Shown piece after piece: positions 40,147-54,026 of a stretch of 64,000 nucleotides of DNA. The notes beneath the pieces are model-generated. The model ran no database searches. It was not told the origin of the DNA and was given only the letters and a program-made list of their open reading frames with translations. Both the position numbers and the translations under genes were made by a program. The DNA comes from Mytilus galloprovincialis (lineage: Eukaryota > Mollusca > Bivalvia > Mytilida > Mytilidae): positions 89,933,795 to 89,997,794 of the forward strand of contig NC_134843.1 in assembly GCF_965363235.1 (NCBI RefSeq). The letters run 5' to 3'. Numbering within the stretch: position 1 is the first letter of the stretch; each line of letters starts with the position of its first letter.

Positions 40147-40826
40147 ACTCGACTTGCACAAACATTGAATATACAGAATAATGTAAATGTTTTCTGAGAG
40201 AAGGTGTTTGCGAAAATGAACTTTTTGCAAACATCCTTAAATTCTACACAATAAGTATCTACACATGGCACATTTATGCCGTAGAACCATGTTGGCAATT
40301 TATGAATTTGATAGATTTTTCATATTTTTGTTGTGTAACAACGTGATCATATTACAACCGAATGGAGCCACGGCAATGCACATACACACAGTATAAGAAC
40401 GAATATACAACGTATGCGTAATGAAATCATGTATTTCACTTTGTCAAAACACGCTAAGCTATAGAAAACAACTTATTGGATGGAAAAACATGCTCTTAAA
40501 CTAATCGCTACTTTGCCGTGAATAAACTCAAACTGAAACGCTACAGAGAAGAGTAGCGTCATGGCGCATGGCGCACGCAAAGAAATCTCCGTAAATCACT
40601 CTCTTTATATTGGGCATGACAAACTTCTGCAACTGCTTCTTTCTAATTTCTTTGCTTCCCCTCTAAGCACGAACTAGAAATAAGTCTATAATAGTCAGTG
40701 TTTTCGATTTTTTTTTACATGTGGTCTTTTTTCTAGGTAATGCTACATTTGATGGAGAGAGATAAAAAAAAAAATTAATAGCGAGGAAAAGGGGGGACCA
40801 AGCTGCATATTTCATGTTGTTTATGT

Positions 40827-40943
40827 TACCCACGTAAAGTGGGTGTAGAGAAATTGTCTATAGACTCATTAATTGTTCCTCTCCACGGATATCTTTAGTA
40901 AAAGGCGAAAGATATATTCGTGGTTTGAAGAGAAACCAGAGTA
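40827..40943 (-). ncRNA. U5: U5 snRNA gene
   Basis: Consensus-like complete copy. Confidence 0.85.
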
Positions 40944-41622
40944 ACTCGACTTGCACAAACATTGAATATACAGAATAATGTAAATGTTTTCTGAGAGAAG
41001 GTGTTTGCGAAAATGAACTTTTTGCAAACATCCTTAAATTCTACACAATAAGTATCTACACATGGCACATTTATGCCGTAGAACCATGTTGGCAATTAAT
41101 GAATTTGATAGATTTTTCATATTTTTGTTGTGTAACAACGTGATCATATTACAACCGAATGGAGCCACGGCAATGCACATACACACAGTATAAGAACGAA
41201 TATACAACGTATGCGTAATGAAATCATGTATTTCACTTTGTCAAAACACGCTAAGCTATAGAAAACAACTTATTGGATGGAAAAACATGCTCTTAAACTA
41301 ATCGCTACTTTGCCGTGAATAAACTCAAACTGAAACGCTACAGAGAAGAGTAGCGTCATGGCGCATGGCGCACGCAAAGAAATCTCCGTAAATCACTCTC
41401 TTTATATTGGGCATGACAAACTTCTGCAAGTGCTTCTTTCTAATTTCTTTGCTTCCCCTCTAAGCACGAACTAGAAATAAGTCTATAATAGTCAGTGTTT
41501 TCGATTTTTTTTTACATGTGGTCTTTTTTCTAGGTAATGCTACATTTGATGGAGAGAGATAAAAAAAAAATTAATAGCGAGGAAAAGGGGGGACCAAGCT
41601 GCATATTTCATGTTGTTTATGT

Positions 41623-41773
41623 TACCCACGTAAAGTGGGTGTAGAGAAATTGTCTATAGACTCATTAATTGTTCCTCTCCACGGATATCTTTAGTAAAAG
41701 GCGAAAGATATATTTTTTTTTTATCTTTATTAAGGCGAAAGATATATTCGTGGTTTGAAGAGAAACCAGAGTA
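41623..41773 (-). pseudogene. U5: U5 snRNA copy interrupted in loop I by a LINE tail
   Basis: All U5 sequence is present, but 34 bp were added at loop I: a 17-bp tail insert plus a 17-bp target duplication. Loop I is the part that contacts exons, so this copy should be non-functional. Confidence 0.85.
41715..41731 (-). mobile_element. minimal LINE tail insertion in U5 loop I
   Basis: The insert ttttttttatctttatt is flanked by two perfect copies of aaggcgaaagatatatt (41698-41714 and 41732-41748). In U5 sense it reads AATAAAGAT then an A-run, close to the 3' end of the full-length LINE (TTAAAAAT then an A-run). It looks like an extreme 5'-truncated insertion of the same or a related LINE. Confidence 0.7.
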
Positions 41774-42452
41774 ACTCGACTTGCACAAACATTGAATATA
41801 CAGAATAATGTAAATGTTTTCTGAGAGAAGGTGTTTGCGAAAATGAACTTTTTGCAAACATCCTTAAATTCTACACAATAAGTATCTACACATGGCACAT
41901 TTATGCCGTAGAACCATGTTGGCAATTTATGAATTTGATAGATTTTTCATATTTTTGTTGTGTAACAACGTGATCATATTACAACCGAATGGAGCCACGG
42001 CAATGCACATACACACAGTATAAGAACGAATATACAACGTATGCGTAATGAAATCATGTATTTCACTTTGTCAAAACACGCTAAGCTATAGAAAACAACT
42101 TATTGGATGGAAAAACATGCTCTTAAACTAATCGCTACTTTGCCGTGAATAAACTCAAACTGAAACGCTACAGAGAAGAGTAGCGTCATGGCGCATGGCG
42201 CACGCAAAGAAATCTCCGTAAATCACTCTCTTTATATTGGGCATGACAAACTTCTGCAAGTGCTTCTTTCTAATTTCTTTGCTTCCCCTCTAAGCACGAA
42301 CTAGAAATAAGTCTATAATAGTCAGTGTTTTCGATTTTTTTTTACATGTGGTCTTTTTTCTAGGTAATGCTACATTTGATGGAGAGAGATAAAAAAAAAA
42401 TTAATAGCGAGGAAAAGGGGGGACCAAGCTGCATATTTCATGTTGTTTATGT

Positions 42453-42569
42453 TACCCACGTAAAGTGGGTGTAGAGAAATTGTCTATAGACTCATTAATT
42501 GTTCCTCTCCACGGATATCTTTAGTAAAAGGCGAAAGATATATTCGTGGTTTGAAGAGAAACCAGAGTA
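42453..42569 (-). ncRNA. U5: U5 snRNA gene
   Basis: Consensus-like complete copy. Confidence 0.85.
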
Positions 42570-43248
42570 ACTCGACTTGCACAAACATTGAATATACAGA
42601 ATAATGTAAATGTTTTCTGAGAGAAGGTGTTTGCGAAACTGAACTTTTTGCAAACATCCTTAAATTCTACACAATAAGTATCTACACATGGCACATTTAT
42701 GCCGTAGAACCATGTTGGCAATTTATGAATTTGATAGATTTTTCATATTTTTGTTGTGTAACAACGTGATCATATTACAACCGAATGGAGCCACGGCAAT
42801 GCACATACACACAGTATAAGAACGAATATACAACGTATGCGTAATGAAATCATGTATTTCACTTTGTCAAAACACGCTAAGCTATAGAAAACAACTTATT
42901 GGATGGAAAAACATGCTCTTAAACTAATCGCTACTTTGCCGTGAATAAACTCAAACTGAAACGCTACAGAGAAGAGTAGCGTCATGGCGCATGGCGCACG
43001 CAAAGAAATCTCCGTAAATCACTCTCTTTATATTGGGCATGACAAACTTCTGCAACTGCTTCTTTCTAATTTCTTTGCTTCCCCTCTAAGCACGAACTAG
43101 AAATAAGTCTATAATAGTCAGTGTTTTCGATTTTTTTTTACATGTGGTCTTTTTTCTAGGTAATGCTACATTTGATGGAGAGAGATAAAAAAAAAATTAA
43201 TAGCGAGGAAAAGGGGGGACCAAGCTGCATATTTCATGTTGTTTATGT

Positions 43249-43365
43249 TACCCACGTAAAGTGGGTGTAGAGAAATTGTCTATAGACTCATTAATTGTTC
43301 CTCTCCACGGATATCTTTAGTAAAAGGCGAAAGATATATTCGTGGTTTGAAGAGAAACCAGAGTA
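43249..43365 (-). ncRNA. U5: U5 snRNA gene
   Basis: Consensus-like complete copy; one variant just upstream of the gene (cacacac). Confidence 0.85.
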
Positions 43366-44044
43366 ACTCGACTTGCACACACATTGAATATACAGAATAA
43401 TGTAAATGTTTTCTGAGAGAAGGTGTTTGCGAAAATGAACTTTTTGCAAACATCCTTAAATTCTACACAATAAGTATCTACACATGGCACATTTATGCCG
43501 TAGAACCATGTTGGCAATTTATGAATTTGATAGATTTTTCATATTTTTGTTGTGTAACAACGTGATCATATTACAACCGAATGGAGCCACGGCAATGCAC
43601 ATACACACAGTATAAGAACGAATATACAACGTATGCGTAATGAAATCATGTATTTCACTTTGTCAAAACACGCTAAGCTATAGAAAACAACTTATTGGAT
43701 GGAAAAACATGCTCTTAAACTAATCGCTACTTTGCCGTGAATAAACTCAAACTGAAACGCTACAGAGAAGAGTAGCGTCATGGCGCATGGCGCACGCAAA
43801 GAAATCTCCGTAAATCACTCTCTTTATATTGGGCATGACAAACTTCTGCAAGTGCTTCTTTCTAATTTCTTTGCTTCCCCTCTAAGCACGAACTAGAAAT
43901 AAGTCTATAATAGTCAGTGTTTTCGATTTTTTTTTACATGTGGTCTTTTTTCTAGGTAATGCTACATTTGATGGAGAGAGATAAAAAAAAAATTAATAGC
44001 GAGGAAAAGGGGGGACCAAGCTGCATATTTCATGTTGTTTATGT

Positions 44045-44161
44045 TACCCACGTAAAGTGGGTGTAGAGAAATTGTCTATAGACTCATTAATTGTTCCTCT
44101 CCACGGATATCTTTAGTAAAAGGCGAAAGATATATTCGTGGTTTGAAGAGAAACCAGAGTA
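44045..44161 (-). ncRNA. U5: U5 snRNA gene
   Basis: Consensus-like complete copy. Confidence 0.85.
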
Positions 44162-44840
44162 ACTCGACTTGCACAAACATTGAATATACAGAATAATGTA
44201 AATGTTTTCTGAGAGAAGGTGTTTGCGAAAATGAACTTTTTGCAAACATCCTTAAATTCTACACAATAAGTATCTACACATGGCACATTTATGCCGTAGA
44301 ACCATGTTGGCAATTTATGAATTTGATAGATTTTTCATATTTTTGTTGTGTAACAACGTGATCATATTACAACCGAATGGAGCCACGGCAATGCACATAC
44401 ACACAGTATAAGAACGAATATACAACGTATGCGTAATGAAATCATGTATTTCACTTTGTCAAAACACGCTAAGCTATAGAAAACAACTTATTGGATGGAA
44501 AAACATGCTCTTAAACTAATCGCTACTTTGCCGTGAATAAACTCAAACTGAAACGCTACAGAGAAGAGTAGCGTCATGGCGCATGGCGCACGCAAAGAAA
44601 TCTCCGTAAATCACTCTCTTTATATTGGGCATGACAAACTTCTGCAAGTGCTTCTTTCTAATTTCTTTGCTTCCCCTCTAAGCACGAACTAGAAATAAGT
44701 CTATAATAGTCAGTGTTTTCGATTTTTTTTTACATGTGGTCTTTTTTCTAGGTAATGCTACATTTGATGGAGAGAGATAAAAAAAAAATTAATAGCGAGG
44801 AAAAGGGGGGACCAAGCTGCATATTTCATGTTGTTTATGT

Positions 44841-44957
44841 TACCCACGTAAAGTGGGTGTAGAGAAATTGTCTATAGACTCATTAATTGTTCCTCTCCAC
44901 GGATATCTTTAGTAAAAGGCGAAAGATATATGCGTGGTTTGAAGAGAAACCAGAGTA
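44841..44957 (-). ncRNA. U5: U5 snRNA gene
   Basis: Complete copy with atatgcgtgg for atattcgtgg near loop I. Confidence 0.85.
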
Positions 44958-45636
44958 ACTCGACTTGCACAAACATTGAATATACAGAATAATGTAAATG
45001 TTTTCTGAGAGAAGGTGTTTGCGAAAATGAACTTTTTGCAAACATCCTTAAATTCTACACAATAAGTATCTACACATGGCACATTTATGCCGTAGAACCA
45101 TGTTGGCAATTTATGAATTTGATAGATTTTTCATATTTTTGTTGTGTAACAACGTGATCATATTACAACCGAATGGAGCCACGGCAATGCACATACACAC
45201 AGTATAAGAACGAATATACAACGTATGCGTAATGAAATCATGTATTTCACTTTGTCAAAACACGCTAAGCTATAGAAAACAACTTATTGGATGGAAAAAC
45301 ATGCTCTTAAACTAATCGCTACTTTGCCGTGAATAAACTCAAACTGAAACGCTACAGAGAAGAGTAGCGTCATGGCGCATGGCGCACGCAAAGAAATCTC
45401 CGTAAATCACTCTCTTTATATTGGGCATGACAAACTTCTGCAAGTGCTTCTTTCTAATTTCTTTGCTTCCCCTCTAAGCACGAACTAGAAATAAGTCTAT
45501 AATAGTCAGTGTTTTCGATTTTTTTTTACATGTGGTCTTTTTTCTAGGTAATGCTACATTTGATGGAGAGAGATAAAAAAAAAATTAATAGCGAGGAAAA
45601 GGGGGGACCAAGCTGCATATTTCATGTTGTTTATGT

Positions 45637-45753
45637 TACCCACGTAAAGTGGGTGTAGAGAAATTGTCTATAGACTCATTAATTGTTCCTCTCCACGGAT
45701 ATCTTTAGTAAAAGGCGAAAGATATATTCGTGGTTTGAAGAGAAACCAGAGTA
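45637..45753 (-). ncRNA. U5: U5 snRNA gene
   Basis: Consensus-like copy at the left end of the 311-bp short unit. Confidence 0.85.
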
Positions 45754-45989
45754 ACTCGACTTGCACAAACATTGAATATACAGAATAATGTAAATGTTTT
45801 CTGAGAGAAGGTGTTTGCGAAAATGAACTTTTTGCAAACATCCTTAAATTCTACACAATAAGTATCTACACATGGCACATTTATGCCGTAGAACCATGTT
45901 GGCAATTTATGAATTTGATAGATTTTTCATATTTTTGTTGTGTAACAACGTGATCATATTACAACCGAATGGAGCCACGGCAATGCACA

Positions 45990-46064
45990 TTAATTGTTCC
46001 TCTCCACGGATATCTTTAGTAAAAGGCGAAAGATATATTCGTGGTTTGAAGAGAAACCAGAGTA
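45990..46064 (-). pseudogene. U5: U5 snRNA copy missing its 3' end
   Basis: A ~485-bp deletion joins spacer (caatgcacat) directly to U5 at taattgttcc, removing the Sm region and terminal hairpin. Only 'cat' is shared at the junction. Confidence 0.85.
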
Positions 46065-46743
46065 ACTCGACTTGCACAAACATTGAATATACAGAATAAT
46101 GTAAATGTTTTCTGAGAGAAGGTGTTTGCGAAAATGAACTTTTTGCAAACATCCTTAAATTCTACACAATAAGTATCTACACATGGCACATTTATGCCGT
46201 AGAACCATGTTGGCAATTTATGAATTTGATAGATTTTTCATATTTTTGTTGTGTAACAACGTGATCATATTACAACCGAATGGAGCCACGGCAATGCACA
46301 TACACACAGTATAAGAACGAATATACAACGTATGCGTAATGAAATCATGTATTTCACTTTGTCAAAACACGCTAAGCTATAGAAAACAACTTATTGGATG
46401 GAAAAACATGCTCTTAAACTAATCGCTACTTTGCCGTGAATAAACTCAAACTGAAACGCTACAGAGAAGAGTAGCGTCATGGCGCATGGCGCACGCAAAG
46501 AAATCTCCGTAAATCACTCTCTTTATATTGGGCATGACAAACTTCTGCAAGTGCTTCTTTCTAATTTCTTTGCTTCCCCTCTAAGCACGAACTAGAAATA
46601 AGTCTATAATAGTCAGTGTTTTCGATTTTTTTTTACATGTGGTCTTTTTTCTAGGTAATGCTACATTTGATGGAGAGAGATAAAAAAAAAATTAATAGCG
46701 AGGAAAAGGGGGGACCAAGCTGCATATTTCATGTTGTTTATGT

Positions 46744-46860
46744 TACCCACGTAAAGTGGGTGTAGAGAAATTGTCTATAGACTCATTAATTGTTCCTCTC
46801 CACGGATATCTTTAGTAAAAGGCGAAAGATATATTCGTGGTTTGAAGAGAAACCAGAGTA
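46744..46860 (-). ncRNA. U5: U5 snRNA gene
   Basis: Consensus-like complete copy. Confidence 0.85.
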
Positions 46861-47539
46861 ACTCGACTTGCACAAACATTGAATATACAGAATAATGTAA
46901 ATGTTTTCTGAGAGAAGGTGTTTGCGAAAATGAACTTTTTGCAAACATCCTTAAATTCTACACAATAAGTATCTACACATGGCACATTTATGCCGTAGAA
47001 CCATGTTGGCAATTTATGAATTTGATAGATTTTTCATATTTTTGTTGTGTAACAACGTGATCATATTACAACCGAATGGAGCCACGGCAATGCACATACA
47101 CACAGTATAAGAACGAATATACAACGTATGCGTAATGAAATCATGTATTTCACTTTGTCAAAACACGCTAAGCTATAGAAAACAACTTATTGGATGGAAA
47201 AACATGCTCTTAAACTAATCGCTACTTTGCCGTGAATAAACTCAAACTGAAACGCTACAGAGAAGAGTAGCGTCATGGCGCATGGCGCACGCAAAGAAAT
47301 CTCCGTAAATCACTCTCTTTATATTGGGCATGACAAACTTCTGCAAGTGCTTCTTTCTAATTTCTTTGCTTCCCCTCTAAGCACGAACTAGAAATAAGTC
47401 TATAATAGTCAGTGTTTTCGATTTTTTTTTACATGTGGTCTTTTTTCTAGGTAATGCTACATTTGATGGAGAGAGATAAAAAAAAAATTAATAGCGAGGA
47501 AAAGGGGGGACCAAGCTGCATATTTCATGTTGTTTATGT

Positions 47540-47656
47540 TACCCACGTAAAGTGGGTGTAGAGAAATTGTCTATAGACTCATTAATTGTTCCTCTCCACG
47601 GATATCTTTAGTAAAAGGCGAAAGATATATTCGTGGTTTGAAGAGAAACCAGAGTA
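47540..47656 (-). ncRNA. U5: U5 snRNA gene
   Basis: Consensus-like complete copy. Confidence 0.85.
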
Positions 47657-48335
47657 ACTCGACTTGCACAAACATTGAATATACAGAATAATGTAAATGT
47701 TTTCTGAGAGAAGGTGTTTGCGAAAATGAACTTTTTGCAAACATCCTTAAATTCTACACAATAAGTATCTACACATGGCACATTTATGCCGTAGAACCAT
47801 GTTGGCAATTTATGAATTTGATAGATTTTTCATATTTTTGTTGTGTAACAACGTGATCATATTACAACCGAATGGAGCCACGGCAATGCACATACACACA
47901 GTATAAGAACGAATATACAACGTATGCGTAATGAAATCATGTATTTCACTTTGTCAAAACACGCTAAGCTATAGAAAACAACTTATTGGATGGAAAAACA
48001 TGCTCTTAAACTAATCGCTACTTTGCCGTGAATAAACTCAAACTGAAACGCTACAGAGAAGAGTAGCGTCATGGCGCATGGCGCACGCAAAGAAATCTCC
48101 GTAAATCACTCTCTTTATATTGGGCATGACAAACTTCTGCAAGTGCTTCTTTCTAATTTCTTTGCTTCCCCTCTAAGCACGAACTAGAAATAAGTCTATA
48201 ATAGTCAGTGTTTTCGATTTTTTTTTACATGTGGTCTTTTTTCTAGGTAATGCTACATTTGATGGAGAGAGATAAAAAAAAAATTAATAGCGAGGAAAAG
48301 GGGGGACCAAGCTGCATATTTCATGTTGTTTATGT

Positions 48336-48452
48336 TACCCACGTAAAGTGGGTGTAGAGAAATTGTCTATAGACTCATTAATTGTTCCTCTCCACGGATA
48401 TCTTTAGTAAAAGGCGAAAGATATATTCGTGGTTTGAAGAGAAACCAGAGTA
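48336..48452 (-). ncRNA. U5: U5 snRNA gene
   Basis: Consensus-like complete copy. Confidence 0.85.
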
Positions 48453-49131
48453 ACTCGACTTGCACAAACATTGAATATACAGAATAATGTAAATGTTTTC
48501 TGAGAGAAGGTGTTTGCGAAAATGAACTTTTTGCAAACATCCTTAAATTCTACACAATAAGTATCTACACATGGCACATTTATGCCGTAGAACCATGTTG
48601 GCAATTTATGAATTTGATAGATTTTTCATATTTTTGTTGTGTAACAACGTGATCATATTACAACCGAATGGAGCCACGGCAATGCACATACACACAGTAT
48701 AAGAACGAATATACAACGTATGCGTAATGAAATCATGTATTTCACTTTGTCAAAACACGCTAAGCTATAGAAAACAACTTATTGGATGGAAAAACATGCT
48801 CTTAAACTAATCGCTACTTTGCCGTGAATAAACTCAAACTGAAACGCTACAGAGAAGAGTAGCGTCATGGCGCATGGCGCACGCAAAGAAATCTCCGTAA
48901 ATCACTCTCTTTATATTGGGCATGACAAACTTCTGCAAGTGCTTCTTTCTAATTTCTTTGCTTCCCCTCTAAGCACGAACTAGAAATAAGTCTATAATAG
49001 TCAGTGTTTTCGATTTTTTTTTACATGTGGTCTTTTTTCTAGGTAATGCTACATTTGATGGAGAGAGATAAAAAAAAAATTAATAGCGAGGAAAAGGGGG
49101 GACCAAGCTGCATATTTCATGTTGTTTATGT

Positions 49132-49248
49132 TACCCACGTAAAGTGGGTGTAGAGAAATTGTCTATAGACTCATTAATTGTTCCTCTCCACGGATATCTT
49201 TAGTAAAAGGCGAAAGATATATTCGTGGTTTGAAGAGAAACCAGAGTA
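49132..49248 (-). ncRNA. U5: U5 snRNA gene
   Basis: Consensus-like complete copy. Confidence 0.85.
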
Positions 49249-49927
49249 ACTCGACTTGCACAAACATTGAATATACAGAATAATGTAAATGTTTTCTGAG
49301 AGAAGGTGTTTGCGAAAATGAACTTTTTGCAAACATCCTTAAATTCTACACAATAAGTATCTACACATGGCACATTTATGCCGTAGAACCATGTTGGCAA
49401 TTTATGAATTTGATAGATTTTTCATATTTTTGTTGTGTAACAACGTGATCATATTACAACCGAATGGAGCCACGGCAATGCACATACACACAGTATAAGA
49501 ACGAATATACAACGTATGCGTAATGAAATCATGTATTTCACTTTGTCAAAACACGCTAAGCTATAGAAAACAACTTATTGGATGGAAAAACATGCTCTTA
49601 AACTAATCGCTACTTTGCCGTGAATAAACTCAAACTGAAACGCTACAGAGAAGAGTAGCGTCATGGCGCATGGCGCACGCAAAGAAATCTCCGTAAATCA
49701 CTCTCTTTATATTGGGCATGACAAACTTCTGCAAGTGCTTCTTTCTAATTTCTTTGCTTCCCCTCTAAGCACGAACTAGAAATAAGTCTATAATAGTCAG
49801 TGTTTTCGATTTTTTTTTACATGTGGTCTTTTTTCTAGGTAATGCTACATTTGATGGAGAGAGATAAAAAAAAAATTAATAGCGAGGAAAAGGGGGGACC
49901 AAGCTGCATATTTCATGTTGTTTATGT

Positions 49928-50044
49928 TACCCACGTAAAGTGGGTGTAGAGAAATTGTCTATAGACTCATTAATTGTTCCTCTCCACGGATATCTTTAGT
50001 AAAAGGCGAAAGATATATTCGTGGTTTGAAGAGAAACCAGAGTA
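49928..50044 (-). ncRNA. U5: U5 snRNA gene
   Basis: Consensus-like complete copy. Confidence 0.85.
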
Positions 50045-50724
50045 ACTCGACTTGCACAAACATTGAATATACAGAATAATGTAAATGTTTTCTGAGAGAA
50101 GGTGTTTGCGAAAATGAACTTTTTGCAAACATCCTTAAATTCTACACAATAAGTATCTACACATGGCACATTTATGCCGTAGAACCATGTTGGCAATTTA
50201 TGAATTTGATAGATTTTTCATATTTTTGTTGTGTAACAACGTGATCATATTACAACCGAATGGAGCCACGGCAATGCACATACACACAGTATAAGAACGA
50301 ATATACAACGTATGCGTAATGAAATCATGTATTTCACTTTGTCAAAACACGCTAAGCTATAGAAAACAACTTATTGGATGGAAAAACATGCTCTTAAACT
50401 AATCGCTACTTTGCCGTGAATAAACTCAAACTGAAACGCTACAGAGAAGAGTAGCGTCATGGCGCATGGCGCACGCAAAGAAATCTCCGTAAATCACTCT
50501 CTTTATATTGGGCATGACAAACTTCTGCAAGTGCTTCTTTCTAATTTCTTTGCTTCCCCTCTAAGCACGAACTAGAAATAAGTCTATAATAGTCAGTGTT
50601 TTCGATTTTTTTTTTACATGTGGTCTTTTTTCTAGGTAATGCTACATTTGATGGAGAGAGATAAAAAAAAAATTAATAGCGAGGAAAAGGGGGGACCAAG
50701 CTGCATATTTCATGTTGTTTATGT

Positions 50725-50841
50725 TACCCACGTAAAGTGGGTGTAGAGAAATTGTCTATAGACTCATTAATTGTTCCTCTCCACGGATATCTTTAGTAAA
50801 AGGCGAAAGATATATTCGTGGTTTGAAGAGAAACCAGAGTA
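50725..50841 (-). ncRNA. U5: U5 snRNA gene
   Basis: Consensus-like complete copy. Confidence 0.85.
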
Positions 50842-51520
50842 ACTCGACTTGCACAAACATTGAATATACAGAATAATGTAAATGTTTTCTGAGAGAAGGT
50901 GTTTGCGAAAATGAACTTTTTGCAAACATCCTTAAATTCTACACAATAAGTATCTACACATGGCACATTTATGCCGTAGAACCATGTTGGCAATTTATGA
51001 ATTTGATAGATTTTTCATATTTTTGTTGTGTAACAACGTGATCATATTACAACCGAATGGAGCCACGGCAATGCACATACACACAGTATAAGAACGAATA
51101 TACAACGTATGCGTAATGAAATCATGTATTTCACTTTGTCAAAACACGCTAAGCTATAGAAAACAACTTATTGGATGGAAAAACATGCTCTTAAACTAAT
51201 CGCTACTTTGCCGTGAATAAACTCAAACTGAAACGCTACAGAGAAGAGTAGCGTCATGGCGCATGGCGCACGCAAAGAAATCTCCGTAAATCACTCTCTT
51301 TATATTGGGCATGACAAACTTCTGCAAGTGCTTCTTTCTAATTTCTTTGCTTCCCCTCTAAGCACGAACTAGAAATAAGTCTATAATAGTCAGTGTTTTC
51401 GATTTTTTTTTACATGTGGTCTTTTTTCTAGGTAATGCTACATTTGATGGAGAGAGATAAAAAAAAAATTAATAGCGAGGAAAAGGGGGGACCAAGCTGC
51501 ATATTTCATGTTGTTTATGT

Positions 51521-51637
51521 TACCCACGTAAAGTGGGTGTAGAGAAATTGTCTATAGACTCATTAATTGTTCCTCTCCACGGATATCTTTAGTAAAAGGC
51601 GAAAGATATATTCGTGGTTTGAAGAGAAACCAGAGTA
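51521..51637 (-). ncRNA. U5: U5 snRNA gene
   Basis: Consensus-like complete copy. Confidence 0.85.
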
Positions 51638-52316
51638 ACTCGACTTGCACAAACATTGAATATACAGAATAATGTAAATGTTTTCTGAGAGAAGGTGTTT
51701 GCGAAAATGAACTTTTTGCAAACATCCTTAAATTCTACACAATAAGTATCTACACATGGCACATTTATGCCGTAGAACCATGTTGGCAATTTATGAATTT
51801 GATAGATTTTTCATATTTTTGTTGTGTAACAACGTGATCATATTACAACCGAATGGAGCCACGGCAATGCACATACACACAGTATAAGAACGAATATACA
51901 ACGTATGCGTAATGAAATCATGTATTTCACTTTGTCAAAACACGCTAAGCTATAGAAAACAACTTATTGGATGGAAAAACATGCTCTTAAACTAATCGCT
52001 ACTTTGCCGTGAATAAACTCAAACTGAAACGCTACAGAGAAGAGTAGCGTCATGGCGCATGGCGCACGCAAAGAAATCTCCGTAAATCACTCTCTTTATA
52101 TTGGGCATGACAAACTTCTGCAAGTGCTTCTTTCTAATTTCTTTGCTTCCCCTCTAAGCACGAACTAGAAATAAGTCTATAATAGTCAGTGTTTTCGATT
52201 TTTTTTTACATGTGGTCTTTTTTCTAGGTAATGCTACATTTGATGGAGAGAGATAAAAAAAAAATTAATAGCGAGGAAAAGGGGGGACCAAGCTGCATAT
52301 TTCATGTTGTTTATGT

Positions 52317-52433
52317 TACCCACGTAAAGTGGGTGTAGAGAAATTGTCTATAGACTCATTAATTGTTCCTCTCCACGGATATCTTTAGTAAAAGGCGAAA
52401 GATATATTCGTGGTTTGAAGAGAAACCAGAGTA
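52317..52433 (-). ncRNA. U5: U5 snRNA gene
   Basis: Consensus-like complete copy. Confidence 0.85.
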
Positions 52434-53112
52434 ACTCGACTTGCACAAACATTGAATATACAGAATAATGTAAATGTTTTCTGAGAGAAGGTGTTTGCGA
52501 AAATGAACTTTTTGCAAACATCCTTAAATTCTACACAATAAGTATCTACACATGGCACATTTATGCCGTAGAACCATGTTGGCAATTTATGAATTTGATA
52601 GATTTTTCATATTTTTGTTGTGTAACAACGTGATCATATTACAACCGAATGGAGCCACGGCAATGCACATACACACAGTATAAGAACGAATATACAACGT
52701 ATGCGTAATGAAATCATGTATTTCACTTTGTCAAAACACGCTAAGCTATAGAAAACAACTTATTGGATGGAAAAACATGCTCTTAAACTAATCGCTACTT
52801 TGCCGTGAATAAACTCAAACTGAAACGCTACAGAGAAGAGTAGCGTCATGGCGCATGGCGCACGCAAAGAAATCTCCGTAAATCACTCTCTTTATATTGG
52901 GCATGACAAACTTCTGCAAGTGCTTCTTTCTAATTTCTTTGCTTCCCCTCTAAGCACGAACTAGAAATAAGTCTATAATAGTCAGTGTTTTCGATTTTTT
53001 TTTACATGTGGTCTTTTTTCTAGGTAATGCTACATTTGATGGAGAGAGATAAAAAAAAAATTAATAGCGAGGAAAAGGGGGGACCAAGCTGCATATTTCA
53101 TGTTGTTTATGT

Positions 53113-53229
53113 TACCCACGTAAAGTGGGTGTAGAGAAATTGTCTATAGACTCATTAATTGTTCCTCTCCACGGATATCTTTAGTAAAAGGCGAAAGATA
53201 TATTCGTGGTTTGAAGAGAAACCAGAGTA
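53113..53229 (-). ncRNA. U5: U5 snRNA gene
   Basis: Consensus-like complete copy. Confidence 0.85.
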
Positions 53230-53909
53230 ACTCGACTTGCACAAACATTGAATATACAGAATAATGTAAATGTTTTCTGAGAGAAGGTGTTTGCGAAAAT
53301 GAACTTTTTGCAAACATCCTTAAATTCTACACAATAAGTATCTACACATGGCACATTTATGCCGTAGAACCATGTTGGCAATTTATGAATTTGATAGATT
53401 TTTCATATTTTTGTTGTGTAACAACGTGATCATATTACAACCGAATGGAGCCACGGCAATGCACATACACACAGTATAAGAACGAATATACAACGTATGC
53501 GTAATGAAATCATGTATTTCACTTTGTCAAAACACGCTAAGCTATAGAAAACAACTTATTGGATGGAAAAACATGCTCTTAAACTAATCGCTACTTTGCC
53601 GTGAATAAACTCAAACTGAAACGCTACAGAGAAGAGTAGCGTCATGGCGCATGGCGCACGCAAAGAAATCTCCGTAAATCACTCTCTTTATATTGGGCAT
53701 GACAAACTTCTGCAAGTGCTTCTTTCTAATTTCTTTGCTTCCCCTCTAAGCACGAACTAGAAATAAGTCTATAATAGTCAGTGTTTTCGATTTTTTTTTA
53801 CATGTGGTCTTTTTTCTAGGTAATGCTACATTTGATGGAGAGAGATAAAAAAAAAAATTAATAGCGAGGAAAAGGGGGGACCAAGCTGCATATTTCATGT
53901 TGTTTATGT

Positions 53910-54026
53910 TACCCACGTAAAGTGGGTGTAGAGAAATTGTCTATAGACTCATTAATTGTTCCTCTCCACGGATATCTTTAGTAAAAGGCGAAAGATATAT
54001 TCGTGGTTTGAAGAGAAACCAGAGTA
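53910..54026 (-). ncRNA. U5: U5 snRNA gene
   Basis: Consensus-like complete copy. Confidence 0.85.
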
